Shown: positions 1 through 8,052 of the stretch, piece after piece
How positions within the stretch are numbered: position 1 is the stretch's first letter
Layout: every line of letters starts with the position of its first letter
Translations under genes and position numbers: made by a program
IMG/VR virus record: IMGVR_UViG_3300004180_000001
Location: 1 to 64,000 of that record
Source of the DNA: a virus
Direction: 5' to 3' (one strand)
DNA length: 64,000 bases
The notes under the pieces: model-generated
Databases searched by the model: none
What the model was told of the DNA's origin: nothing
The model's input: only the letters and a program-made list of their open reading frames with translations

Positions 1-27
1 TTTTTTTTAACTACAGAGGTAAGTATC

Positions 28-273
28 ATGGCGATAGACCCAAAGAAAGAAGCAGCAGATTTAGAAGCGGCTGCAAATACAGCGGCAGCAGCTAAACCAA
101 AACCCAAATCAAACTCAGTTCGCTTGCAAGCTGTTCATGGGCGCATGCGCAACCCAATCACAGGGCAGGAGTTTAAAGTCAGCGGCGTGCCGACAGAGAT
201 TATCGATATCGATACTCCAGATCAGGGATGGACCAGAGCACAAATTGAAGCCGGCGTCTTGGTTAAGGTTTAA
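28..273 (+). CDS. small hypothetical protein upstream of neck genes
   Basis: Encodes 81 residues, with GAGGT about 8 bases before the ATG. Residues 1-30 are rich in Ala, Lys and Pro and probably disordered. The C-terminal half (VHGRMRNPITGQEF..., ending VLVKV) looks like a small compact domain. It is first in a plus-strand run leading to connector genes, so a head or neck accessory role is possible. I do not recognise a family. The T-run at bases 1-8 could be the tail of a terminator belonging to a gene left of the window. Confidence 0.75.
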   Translation: MAIDPKKEAADLEAAANTAAAAKPKPKSNSVRLQAVHGRMRNPITGQEFKVSGVPTEIIDIDTPDQGWTRAQIEAGVLVKV

Positions 274-290
274 GCCTTGATCAAACAATT

Positions 291-737
291 ATGAGCTCAT
301 CTAACAGAGAATCCAGGCAGATGGACGAAGATTTGAAAAGCAAGATACGAGCCCTAGTTGAAGAAGAACCCGACGCTAAAGAAAGAGTCAAGTTGATGAT
401 CTCTTCCAGAATAGTCGATTTCATGGCGGATAACATGAAGAATGTATCCAAACTGGTGGATGAATTTCAAGCGCACAGGGCAGAATTTGAGACCCATCAA
501 ACGGAATATGCACAGCATCTGCAGGTGGACCACGCCATTATCAACCAAGGTAAAGGCGCTTGGAAGATAGGCGTGGTGCTGCTGCTGATCATAAACACGC
601 TGATGGGTACGCTGTACTTGAACGTTGTTCAAGACGTTGCGTCCTTGAAAAAAGACGCTCTCGATAGCGCTATCGCTATTGAGAGACTTAAGGTCGAGGC
701 TACTAAAGGAGGCACCCCCAATGGCAACAGCAGTTGA
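291..737 (+). CDS. single-pass membrane protein, unknown function
   Basis: Encodes 148 residues. A charged, helical N-terminal region (about 1-95) is followed by one hydrophobic segment near residues 98-118 (KIGVVLLLIINTLMGTLYL) and a short polar tail. It overlaps the next gene by 17 bases. The SD for ATG 291 is poor; ATG 321 (MDEDLKSK) is an alternative start with AGG just upstream. A membrane protein among neck genes is unusual and could act in infection or superinfection exclusion, but nothing in the sequence shows this. Confidence 0.7.
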   Translation: MSSSNRESRQMDEDLKSKIRALVEEEPDAKERVKLMISSRIVDFMADNMKNVSKLVDEFQAHRAEFETHQTEYAQHLQVDHAIINQGKGAWKIGVVLLLIINTLMGTLYLNVVQDVASLKKDALDSAIAIERLKVEATKGGTPNGNSS

Positions 738-1161
738 TGTTCTGTACACCAATACCAACGCCATAAGGGCAGTTATAGGCCTGGACGAAAATGACGTGCC
801 TGACAGCGTCATTCTAAACCAGAACATGGAACTGTGGATGAAAATGGAGCTGACTAAGTTTCTGCCGACTTACGAAGACGGCGCTGCAGGTAGCGAAGAT
901 GTTCTTAACAGATTAACCATTTGGTGCCAGATTTGGGGTGCCTTGAAGTTAATCACGTTGGGGCCTTTAACCATACCTCAAAGGTTCCAGGCCAACCAGG
1001 ACCAGCTGCAACGGTTCGCTATCGATTGGGCCAAATTGGAAAGTAACCTGACCGGGCAGCTCGATAAACTGCACAATGATTTGGTGCCTGACCCGGCTTT
1101 GGATTCCTTCACGATTATGGGCAAAGCATCGCGTGGATACGACCCTATCACAGGGGTATAG
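721..1161 (+). CDS. putative head-tail connector (adaptor) protein
   Basis: Encodes 146 residues. The ATG at 721 has GGAGG 7 bases upstream; an in-frame upstream start at 679 lacks this. The protein is mostly helical by composition. Size and position, just before a closure-like protein, fit the adaptor ring that docks on the portal. That assignment is from gene order, not from a recognised motif. Confidence 0.7.
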   Translation: MATAVDVLYTNTNAIRAVIGLDENDVPDSVILNQNMELWMKMELTKFLPTYEDGAAGSEDVLNRLTIWCQIWGALKLITLGPLTIPQRFQANQDQLQRFAIDWAKLESNLTGQLDKLHNDLVPDPALDSFTIMGKASRGYDPITGV

Positions 1162-1163
1162 TC

Positions 1164-1751
1164 ATGCACCTTAAACAGGCTATGAGTAAACTGGCCAAAG
1201 AGCCTGTGAAGGCCTACAACCCTACAACGGCTCGTTGGATTACGCTGCCCTTTCCAGGTCTGCTGGCTTCAACGGATCGACGCATCGGAAGGACGGAGGC
1301 GTTCTTCAATAGACGCATACTGTTGACGGCGGAACTGATCGCAGACCTCTACCAGGTTGTCAAGGTAGCTGATTCTCCCCTAGAGTATCTGATCTACGCG
1401 CATCAGCCCAACATCAACAGGAATGTCTCGTACATCCATGAATACTCCTTGTTGGATATTGAACAAGGTTATGCGGATCTGATTACATACACCCCCACGA
1501 CATACGCGTCAGGGGTGGCCGGGGCGGTAACTGAGGCTGTGGCTGGGTCTTACCCTGTAGCCATATCCCGGTATGCTTCAGACTCTCCCATGGAAGCCAA
1601 AGGCATTGACCATACCAAAGTGGACATCTTCATTCCCACTTACGCGCCCGTCTCCGTTGATAAAGTAATTCGCTGGCACGGCGAGTTCTACGACATCAAG
1701 GAAGTTGTCCGGGAAATGAAACTATTCCACCTGTCGGCGGTTAAACGATGA
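1164..1751 (+). CDS. putative head closure / head-tail joining protein
   Basis: Encodes 195 residues. The C-terminal end carries VIRWHGEFYDIKEVV, which resembles the strand-rich end of head-tail joining (stopper) proteins, where a G-x-x-Y-x-I-x-x-V pattern is common. It lies between a connector-like gene and a terminator-like gene and overlaps the latter by 4 bases (ATGA), so translation is probably coupled. Other neck roles cannot be excluded. Confidence 0.6.
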   Translation: MHLKQAMSKLAKEPVKAYNPTTARWITLPFPGLLASTDRRIGRTEAFFNRRILLTAELIADLYQVVKVADSPLEYLIYAHQPNINRNVSYIHEYSLLDIEQGYADLITYTPTTYASGVAGAVTEAVAGSYPVAISRYASDSPMEAKGIDHTKVDIFIPTYAPVSVDKVIRWHGEFYDIKEVVREMKLFHLSAVKR

Positions 1752-2215
1752 GCCTGTCTCAGACACTATTTGTTCAAGCCTTAAAATCAACGCTGGATAA
1801 GGCAGGCCACGATTTAGCTGTAGCCCAAACACCTGACATCCTTTACGTTGATCTTGACGACGTGGCGCAATCCTCTGCGTTATTTGCAGGCGAATCCAAT
1901 GCTATCGTATTGGGATCGCTGCTGCTCAACGAGCACCCTAAAGACCCCTTGTACTCCATATCGTTTCAAATGGGCGCACGAACGGTAACCGACCCCTCGA
2001 ATTACCAAATGATGGATCTGGTAGGGCAGGTTAATACCTTGTTCGAGAAAGGTACAGTCGTTCCGATCTTTCAGTTTGCCACTGCAGGTAGTGTAGGCGC
2101 CCAGGTAGGGTATTTCATGGTCACAGATATTTCTGTCGGCGACCAGATGTTCGAAAAGATGTCAGGGATTCGCCTGCTAAATGTGCAGGGGCGTGCTGTG
2201 CGTTTCCATGGCTAG
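1748..2215 (+). CDS. putative tail terminator / tail completion protein
   Basis: Encodes 155 residues. It starts inside the stop of the closure-like gene (ATGA overlap). The mixed alpha/beta composition and length fit the tail terminator proteins that normally follow the closure protein and cap the tail tube. I see no diagnostic motif, so the call rests on order: connector, closure, this gene, then tail tube. Confidence 0.5.
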   Translation: MSLSQTLFVQALKSTLDKAGHDLAVAQTPDILYVDLDDVAQSSALFAGESNAIVLGSLLLNEHPKDPLYSISFQMGARTVTDPSNYQMMDLVGQVNTLFEKGTVVPIFQFATAGSVGAQVGYFMVTDISVGDQMFEKMSGIRLLNVQGRAVRFHG

Positions 2216-2996
2216 TATCCAAATTGACGCACTCACCTTACAGGAGACTGTTAATAAGGCAGTGCAAGCCAGGCTCTATTTAGATTTAAGCTCAGGCGAT
2301 CCGAAGAGGAATATCGCCTTACGACAGTTCGACGAACAGGTAGAGCGCATTGGAACCAAGCTGACTGCCAAAGTTGCGGAGAATTTGAATAATAGAATTC
2401 ACGTCAGCTTTGCTAGAGCCTTGCGAGAAGTAAAATTAAACCTGGATAACGGCATTCCGGGAACAGATGCAGGTAACACCGTTAATCCTCCAAGCGCGTA
2501 TCCTGGGTGGAAGCCGTACAACCGTACCTACTACATACGTAAGCGTAAAGAGAACCCAGAAAACCTGACCAGTTTTTGGAAGAAGACAGGCAAGTTAAGC
2601 AAAGCCTTTTCGCATTTCACAAGCGCATACACTGCACTCATGAGTGCATCGCCGGCGTTAGTCTCACTGACTTCTAAAGGACCTCGATACCGGGGACGTC
2701 TCTTGCGTTATGCCATCGATATTCATTTGCCTAGAATGAAAGAGAACAAGGCCATTGAAGACCTGTTACTGCAGAGCTTTATCCAAGCTCAAGCGCAGTT
2801 GATCGGACCGCCAGGTGCGGACCTTGGGTTAAATACGCTGGCCTTGTTAGGTAAACTGGAAGGCTATCAAACGACAGCGACCAGTTTGTACAGGCCGTTC
2901 ATAGCCAAGGTAATGGCTAAACATGGCAAGGAGTTCCATACCGACGTGGAAAAATACCTGAAAAGTAGTGTCAAGAGTGCGCTGAAAGGACTTTAA
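2208..2996 (+). CDS. hypothetical neck/tail protein
   Basis: Encodes 262 residues. Start ATG 2208 (MASIQIDAL) overlaps the stop of the preceding gene by 8 bases; the frame is open further upstream but that part lies inside the preceding gene. Basic patches (YIRKRKENPE, about 117-126) and helical segments are visible. The family is not recognised. It is the last plus-strand gene before the inverted lysis cassette and converges with it, overlapping that cassette's last gene by 4 bases. Confidence 0.7.
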   Translation: MASIQIDALTLQETVNKAVQARLYLDLSSGDPKRNIALRQFDEQVERIGTKLTAKVAENLNNRIHVSFARALREVKLNLDNGIPGTDAGNTVNPPSAYPGWKPYNRTYYIRKRKENPENLTSFWKKTGKLSKAFSHFTSAYTALMSASPALVSLTSKGPRYRGRLLRYAIDIHLPRMKENKAIEDLLLQSFIQAQAQLIGPPGADLGLNTLALLGKLEGYQTTATSLYRPFIAKVMAKHGKEFHTDVEKYLKSSVKSALKGL

Positions 2997-3148
2997 AAAA
3001 TGCAGTCTACGCCAGGCTCAAGGCCGACCGCGTCCCGCCATTCTTTGTAATTAAAGCCGTCAACAGTCGGCTTGCATAAAAGGTCAGGGGTGACATGGAC
3101 GGCACACCCTGACAGAGCTATGGCAACAACTAAAGCTAATCGCCGCAC
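2993..3148 (-). CDS. small lipoprotein (51 aa), possible outer-membrane spanin
   Basis: Encodes 51 residues from a GTG start. The N-terminus (RRLALVVAIALSGC) is a basic end, a hydrophobic stretch and a lipobox LSGC, so signal peptidase II should cut before the Cys. The mature part is about 37 residues and contains two more Cys. The gene overlaps the end of the upstream lipoprotein gene by 13 bases in another frame, an arrangement typical of Rz/Rz1-type spanin pairs. SD is weak, so coupling is likely. The spanin role is inferred from context. Confidence 0.6.
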   Translation of the reverse strand: MRRLALVVAIALSGCAVHVTPDLLCKPTVDGFNYKEWRDAVGLEPGVDCIF

Positions 3149-3402
3149 CGGTCGTGCCGTTCTTTGCGGGCCTTGATAACGGTACGCAGGTAAGCATCGC
3201 CGGCATCGTCTGCCTTTACATCCAAACCGTTAACCGAAATGTGCATCTTCTCAGGCAGCCTTGGCAATGCAGTGACGGCAGGGCAATCATTAACTACCGT
3301 CTTCAAGACCGGCTCAGGGGCTGACGAGTAAAAGCAACCGACCAGTTGCAACGGTAATAAAAGCGCCGCCAGCACGCCGGCTATATTAATAAGACCGGTC
3401 AT
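3136..3402 (-). CDS. lipoprotein or membrane-anchored lysis-cassette protein (spanin-like)
   Basis: Encodes 88 residues. ATG 3402 has AGGTGG 6 bases upstream, better than earlier in-frame starts. Residues 1-23 (MTGLINIAGVLAALLLPLQL then VGC) form a signal with a possible lipobox LVGC. The remainder is short and polar, without a clear coiled coil. It sits between a holin-like gene and a smaller lipoprotein gene, so it is likely part of outer-membrane disruption. Which of the two lipoproteins would be the partner cannot be settled from sequence. Confidence 0.6.
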   Translation of the reverse strand: MTGLINIAGVLAALLLPLQLVGCFYSSAPEPVLKTVVNDCPAVTALPRLPEKMHISVNGLDVKADDAGDAYLRTVIKARKERHDRCGD

Positions 3403-3802
3403 CTGCAGCCACCTGAGACAAAGTTCTAAAATCTTCTTCAGTTTCCGCAATACCTGGAGCGCCACCATACTGAGGTGATCCATGGACTTGCTTTTTCAAA
3501 GCAGACTGAGGCAACGTTGTCATCGCGTCTGGCGCTTTATTAATCGCGTTATCGCTCATGTACCCGCCCAGTAAGGCTAGGGCCAAAGACCATGTTGTGG
3601 CTGCAGGTGGAGTCGTGGCGAATAGAGTAATGGTGCCCATAACGATAGTTATCGTAGAGGATAGCGTGTGCTTACGCTCAGCGCTAAGGTACTCTATAAA
3701 CCCGCAGTCGATGCGGCCTTTGGCGTACTGTACGTACCAATTTGACGCCCCTCCCATAAGGCCGACCAAGATAAACCCCCAAACTGAATAAATCATATCC
3801 AT
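3386..3802 (-). CDS. putative holin
   Basis: Encodes 138 residues. ATG 3802 has GGAG 7 bases upstream; a TTG 12 bases earlier is less likely. Three hydrophobic segments are visible: near 3-20, near 48-65 (TITIVMGTITLF) and near 70-85 (WSLALALLGGYMSDNAINK). The last, with G-Y-x-S-D-x-A-x-N-K, is a pattern I associate with phage holins. Holins permeabilise the inner membrane so a signal-less endolysin can reach peptidoglycan. The hydrophilic C-terminus overlaps the next gene. Confidence 0.65.
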   Translation of the reverse strand: MDMIYSVWGFILVGLMGGASNWYVQYAKGRIDCGFIEYLSAERKHTLSSTITIVMGTITLFATTPPAATTWSLALALLGGYMSDNAINKAPDAMTTLPQSALKKQVHGSPQYGGAPGIAETEEDFRTLSQVAADDRSY

Positions 3803-3822
3803 AGTTGTCTCCAAGTAGTGTT

Positions 3823-4410
3823 TTAAAATCCAAGTTCTCGCAGCCGTTTCAGCCCTGACTCCGAGTTAATATCATGCACCCGTTCTATTACGCCGTCATT
3901 CGAAGAGTGGCCACTGCCGGCGTCGTCTTTGTATTTTCCGCCCATGCCGTAGAGAACCGACTCCATGCGCACGTTGTTTTGTTGGATCTTCTCGAATTTG
4001 TACTCCCCGATCAGCCGTAAAGCGTCTGCTCGGTCCAACTGCGTGTAGATGCCTTGGGCGTTGGCATAATTATAGCCGGTCATCTGCATTAATGTAGAGT
4101 CAATATTAAGACCGTTCATGTACTCCAGGTAGCTGGTGCCGAAAGAAGGCTTTGTTTTCGGTTTGTCCTTCTGCTGAGCAAGGTTGGAGTCCACTTCGCT
4201 TTTTACTTCTTGCAGGCGTTCCAGGAAGTAATTGAAATCGTCCTGGTCCGGCTTGTCGACGCCGCAGTGCTGGTGCAAAACAATGACGATGACATCCATT
4301 AACTCGTCATCTGAGACAGCCTTGACGGATTCCGCGGCGTAAACTTCAACAGCCATAAGGGATAAGTTAAAGCGTCTGGCTTTACTGAAAAATATAGAGG
4401 AATCGGACAC
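3823..4410 (-). CDS. hypothetical protein at the head of the inverted cassette
   Basis: Encodes 195 residues from GTG 4410, chosen because CAGGT lies 6 bases upstream; a TTG start 13 codons earlier and ATG 4356 lack an SD. The protein is acidic and helical with a Lys/Pro-rich linker near residues 85-97 and an ending LKRLRELGF. No family recognised. It is first in the minus-strand cassette with the holin-like and lipoprotein genes. It could belong to lysis, or to tail assembly given its place next to the tail tube gene. Confidence 0.6.
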   Translation of the reverse strand: MSDSSIFFSKARRFNLSLMAVEVYAAESVKAVSDDELMDVIVIVLHQHCGVDKPDQDDFNYFLERLQEVKSEVDSNLAQQKDKPKTKPSFGTSYLEYMNGLNIDSTLMQMTGYNYANAQGIYTQLDRADALRLIGEYKFEKIQQNNVRMESVLYGMGGKYKDDAGSGHSSNDGVIERVHDINSESGLKRLRELGF

Positions 4411-4597
4411 TTGAATACCTGCCTGGGTTTGTAATGTATGTGCTGCCAAGTATATCCGGACAAACGTTGCGGCGCAATTACCTAGAGGCTACGCTTCGGT
4501 TACCTTACAGCGGCAAGGCTTACGGAATGAACGCAATCCGTTGGCAACTTTTTGACGAAAATTGCTATTTTATTTTTCATTTTCAACGAGTTATTAA

Positions 4598-4606
4598 TGA
4601 TATAGT
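4598..4606 (+). promoter_or_regulatory. possible extended -10 promoter for the tail tube gene
   Basis: TG-A-TATAGT matches an extended -10 element, in an AT-rich tract between divergent genes. No good -35 is seen at 17 bases; TTTCAA at 4581 is too close. A start near 4613 would give a leader of about 64 bases containing two hairpins. This is a sequence match only. Confidence 0.35.
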
Positions 4607-4614
4607 ATTAGTAT

Positions 4615-4636
4615 CTCCCGACCGAACCGACGGGAG
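4615..4636 (+). promoter_or_regulatory. leader hairpin of tail tube mRNA
   Basis: CTCCCG and CGGGAG form a perfect 6-bp stem with a 10-base loop just after the likely transcription start. It has no T-run, so it is not a terminator. A 5' hairpin of this kind could protect the message from decay. Confidence 0.4.
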
Positions 4637-4657
4637 CGGATTGAACCCTATTTTTAA

Positions 4658-4673
4658 TAATCTCCGGAGATTA
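4658..4673 (+). promoter_or_regulatory. palindrome containing the SD of the tail tube gene
   Basis: TAATCTCCGGAGATTA is a perfect 16-bp palindrome that includes the GGAG used by ATG 4677. Folded as RNA it gives a 6-bp stem with CCGG in the loop, which would partly hide the SD. It could equally be a DNA-binding site. Confidence 0.5.
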
Positions 4674-4676
4674 ACT

Positions 4677-5516
4677 ATGTCTGTAGGACAGGTCGTAAAT
4701 GATAAATTCTTAATCGGTACGAGCGAACTTCGTATCGGCCCCATGTCCAGTGCCAACCAGTTGGACACAGGAGACTCCGTAGGCGTTATCGACGAGGCAA
4801 CGCTCACCATCGGCGTAACCTCTGTCGATTTGAAGGCACTCTTTCCGCGCCAGATCGTGGCGACGGCCATTGTCGAGCAGGTTGCCAGCGTAGCGGCTAC
4901 CATGCGCGAATACTCGCGCAAGAACCTGAACGTGATGCTGGGCGGTGACGTTACGGCGTCTAACCCTACCGACGTAGCTTCAACCGTAGCGGTAACTGCA
5001 GCAGCCGGCGCTACCAGCGTAACCTTGGCATCAGCTGCAGGGTTGGCTGTAGGTGACTTGCTGGTTATCTACCCCAAAGGCTTTCCCGAGCTGGTATCGG
5101 TTCTTGAAATCTCTGCCATCACAGGCGCTGTGGTAGACTTCCTTACCGGGCAAGTGACTCAGCACACCTACACCATTGGCGGCAGCAACCCGGTTGTTCA
5201 TGCGTTCAAAGCGCAACCTATCGCCATTGGATCGCTGGACAGAACCAACTACTTCTCCATGATGTTGGTCCAACAAGACAACCGTACCGGTCGTCCTGCT
5301 GTGGCATCATTCTGGAAAGGCGCTATCTCGGGTAACGTCGACCTGGCTAACAACAGCCAGGATTTTGCATCCAGTAAAATGGATTTCAAAATTCTTCGCC
5401 CTGCTTTGTCAGAATACTCTTCTGGCGGTGCGTTGTACCCGCTGCGTAATATCATTCCAACTCACAAGTCAGGTTTTGTTGACATGGGTGGAGCCGATAA
5501 CGCAGTTATCGTGTAA
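4677..5516 (+). CDS. major tail (tube) protein
   Basis: Encodes 279 residues. ATG 4677 has GGAG 7 bases upstream; the frame is open to 4434 but only this start has an SD. The protein is strand-rich and lacks a signal or membrane segment. It follows the neck genes and precedes the tape measure, and has its own structured leader, as expected for an abundant virion protein. A central part (about 107-190) rich in Ala, Val, Thr and Gly (VTAAAGATSVTLASAAGLAV) may be an inserted Ig-like or carbohydrate-binding domain. The call is by position and composition. Confidence 0.6.
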   Translation: MSVGQVVNDKFLIGTSELRIGPMSSANQLDTGDSVGVIDEATLTIGVTSVDLKALFPRQIVATAIVEQVASVAATMREYSRKNLNVMLGGDVTASNPTDVASTVAVTAAAGATSVTLASAAGLAVGDLLVIYPKGFPELVSVLEISAITGAVVDFLTGQVTQHTYTIGGSNPVVHAFKAQPIAIGSLDRTNYFSMMLVQQDNRTGRPAVASFWKGAISGNVDLANNSQDFASSKMDFKILRPALSEYSSGGALYPLRNIIPTHKSGFVDMGGADNAVIV

Positions 5517-5545
5517 TACGAAGCTGATGATTTAATGCTAAACTT

Positions 5546-5569
5546 GAGGCCTGGCGTATGCTGGGCCTC
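5546..5569 (+). terminator. hairpin after the tail tube gene
   Basis: GAGGCC and GGCCTC pair over a 12-base loop, 30 bases after the tail tube stop. Only TTGCT follows, so termination would be partial; it may instead stabilise the 3' end of the tube message. Confidence 0.4.
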
Positions 5570-5589
5570 TTGCTATGAAGGAGTCATAA

Positions 5590-6810
5590 ATGGGTGTTAA
5601 ACTTTTTCGCAGTACCGACACGGGAGCGCCGTCGTTAACCGGCCAAGCCGGGTCGTTGGTTGCTCTGATAGATGCGGTGCTTACCGCAGGGTACAATTCC
5701 AAAACCGTAACGATAACCCGATCAGGTACTACAGCCACGGCTAGCTGTACCGCGCATGGGTTTCCTTCTGACGGCCTTACGAAAGTCCGCATAGCAGGTG
5801 CCAACGAGTCGCCGTATAACGGCGATCAAACTATCTTCAACGTCACCGCTAATACTTTTGATTTTACCGTCGCAGGGTCACCAGCTACCCCGGCCACCGG
5901 CACCATCACTGCCAAGGTTGCGCCCGCTGATGTTTGGGTGAAAGAATTCGCAGGTACAAATCTGGGGGTTTACCGAACCTCTGACGTAACAGGCGGGGGT
6001 AGACCGTATATTCAATTCCTGGATACGACGACTACGTACTGTCAGATACGTACCGCTGAAGTTATGTACGACGCCTCGAACGGAGCAAACTTTGCAACGG
6101 GTCGCTATATTCAAAAGTCATCGACCGCCGACGGTACGGCTCGGCCTTGGGTTATAGTTGCCGATGACCGGTTTGTTCAAGTCCATGTCGCCTTCCACGC
6201 CAGTCACTCCAATATATTCGCTCCTGGAGGTTTTGGAGACATTACGTCAGAGGTTGCCAATGACCTATACGGGGGTATGGTTTGGGCTGGGTCTGTCACG
6301 GCCACGCCAACGACCCCTGGGGAGTCAAACTCTGTATGGACAAACAATATAAGGGAACTTCTGGCGGCTAGCACCACGTACCTGTCTGTCTCTGTAATTT
6401 TAGCTAGAGCTGGCGACGGCGTGGCTAAAAGTCCGTCAGGATATTTGGTAACGCCTTTTTCACTGAGACCTGATGCTTCAACTGCATCTTACCCTCCAGG
6501 CGGCGGCAACAATGGCAACAATGGCCTAACTACGCCCAGCCCTGTTAATGGCGCGTATTACATGGATAGAATTCAGGTATACCAGGCTATGCAAATGAAC
6601 AACCCAGTTAATGCAGGGTTGCGCGGTTATCTTCCAGGCATATATGGCCCCAGACACGCCAGGCCCACAGCTAATTTATCAACCTATGTGTCTACCTCAC
6701 CCGCTACGTCAGGGCGTAAATTTTTGGCACTGGACGTAGGACAGTCAGCGACTGCTTCGGCAGGCATGTGGGGGCAAATTCACGTAGACTTAACAGGACC
6801 TTGGAGATAG
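5590..6810 (+). CDS. virion structural protein, paralogue A
   Basis: Encodes 406 residues; AAGGAG precedes the ATG. Residues about 38-108 (TVTITRSGTTATASCTAHGF ... TFDFTVAGSPATPATGTITA) match a beta-sandwich module common in phage structural proteins. The rest is strand-rich and ends QIHVDLTGPWR. The next gene encodes a co-linear relative sharing the start (VKLFRS/VKLYRS-D-GAP), the module and the end, so the pair arose by tandem duplication. Candidates are tail decoration or minor tail proteins. A Pro/Gly/Asn-rich loop near 301-312 is specific to this copy. Confidence 0.7.
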   Translation: MGVKLFRSTDTGAPSLTGQAGSLVALIDAVLTAGYNSKTVTITRSGTTATASCTAHGFPSDGLTKVRIAGANESPYNGDQTIFNVTANTFDFTVAGSPATPATGTITAKVAPADVWVKEFAGTNLGVYRTSDVTGGGRPYIQFLDTTTTYCQIRTAEVMYDASNGANFATGRYIQKSSTADGTARPWVIVADDRFVQVHVAFHASHSNIFAPGGFGDITSEVANDLYGGMVWAGSVTATPTTPGESNSVWTNNIRELLAASTTYLSVSVILARAGDGVAKSPSGYLVTPFSLRPDASTASYPPGGGNNGNNGLTTPSPVNGAYYMDRIQVYQAMQMNNPVNAGLRGYLPGIYGPRHARPTANLSTYVSTSPATSGRKFLALDVGQSATASAGMWGQIHVDLTGPWR

Positions 6811-6814
6811 TGGC

Positions 6815-8032
6815 ATGGCATCACGCGTAAAACTTTATAGATCATCTGACGCCGGTGCCCCTGTCCTGTCAGGGCAGGCGGGGGCTTTAGTAGCCCTTAT
6901 CGATGCTATCATTGCCGGGTATAACAGCAAAACTATTACGATAACACGTTCAGGTAGTGTGGCTACCGCTACGTGTACCGCTCACGGCTTTAACCCAGAC
7001 GGGTTACAGGTGTTGCGAGTAGCCAGCGCGGATCAGACTGAGTACAACGGGGATTTCCCGATTTACAATGTCACGGCTAACACGTTCCAGTTTACTGTGA
7101 CAGGTACACCGGCGACACCGGCCACTGGGACCATTACAGCTAAAATTTCGCCCGCCGACGTTTGGGTTAAGGAGTTCACCGGCACTAACCTTGGGGTTTA
7201 CAGGACCTCAGATGCTACGTCGGGCAGTACGCGTGAGTATTACCGTTTCGACGACACGACGACGACATACGCAAGCTTCAAAGGCTACGAGGCCATGAGC
7301 GATGTTAACTCAGGGACCGACCCTGTTACTGTGCGGTATATCCACAAATCGTCCACTGCCGACGCTACAGCACGGCCTTGGGTAGTGGCAGTAGACGATA
7401 GATATATTCATATTTTTACAGCGTTCCACGCGTCATACGCAGGCTACGCTATGTACGGCTTTGGTGACATCCTGTCTGAGGTAGCCAGCGACCCTTACTG
7501 CGGATTTACCTTTGGCGGTGACGCTACCGGGCCAGCCTCGACGGATGTCACCGGGTCTATGTGGATGTGTCTTGTTCATGAGCTGCTTGCTAATAGCACA
7601 ACTTATATAAAAGCCGCAGGGCGCATGACAAGAGCTGGGGCGGGGGTAGTCAAGGATGCAGCAGCCTGGCTAACTCAAGAGTTACTAGCTAGACCACCGA
7701 CTCAGAGCACGGTTCACGTACCAGGTGCCACTAACGCAACTACAGGAGCCCCATTCCCTCAATCTAGTCCGGTAGACGGCAGCGCTAGAGCCGTTAGGCT
7801 TCAAGTATGGGAGGCTCAAGGTGCGGCTAACCCACTAAACGTCGGACAGAGAGGCAGTGTTCCAGGGTTGTTTGTACCGTTGGCCTACCGGCCTGTGGCA
7901 GCTTTAGGAACTTACGGCTCTCAAGCTGCCGGTACTTCTGGTCATAAAATGTTGGCAATTAACTTAGGTCAAAATTCTGGTTTGGCAGTCTCGGGACAAG
8001 TCCACTTGGATATTACAGGGCCTTGGAGGTAA
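6815..8032 (+). CDS. virion structural protein, paralogue B
   Basis: Encodes 405 residues, starting 5 bases after paralogue A stops. It is homologous along its whole length: the same N-terminal segment, the same TITRSGSVATATCTAHGF module, the same YIHKSSTADATARPWVV block and the same QVHLDITGPWR end. Divergence is strongest in the middle and around residues 300-320. The stop overlaps a strong GGAGGTAA SD serving the region just downstream. Confidence 0.7.
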   Translation: MASRVKLYRSSDAGAPVLSGQAGALVALIDAIIAGYNSKTITITRSGSVATATCTAHGFNPDGLQVLRVASADQTEYNGDFPIYNVTANTFQFTVTGTPATPATGTITAKISPADVWVKEFTGTNLGVYRTSDATSGSTREYYRFDDTTTTYASFKGYEAMSDVNSGTDPVTVRYIHKSSTADATARPWVVAVDDRYIHIFTAFHASYAGYAMYGFGDILSEVASDPYCGFTFGGDATGPASTDVTGSMWMCLVHELLANSTTYIKAAGRMTRAGAGVVKDAAAWLTQELLARPPTQSTVHVPGATNATTGAPFPQSSPVDGSARAVRLQVWEAQGAANPLNVGQRGSVPGLFVPLAYRPVAALGTYGSQAAGTSGHKMLAINLGQNSGLAVSGQVHLDITGPWR

Positions 8033-8052
8033 GCTGATGTTTTATTCCTTTA

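Noticed and set aside
354-827. 157-codon minus-strand frame under the first structural genes
   Set aside because: Antisense to two well-supported genes, no SD, composition unlike a protein; a shadow.
4434-4676. Upstream extension of the tail tube gene to 4434
   Set aside because: The frame is open but runs through the divergent promoter region; the only SD is at 4666-4669 before ATG 4677.
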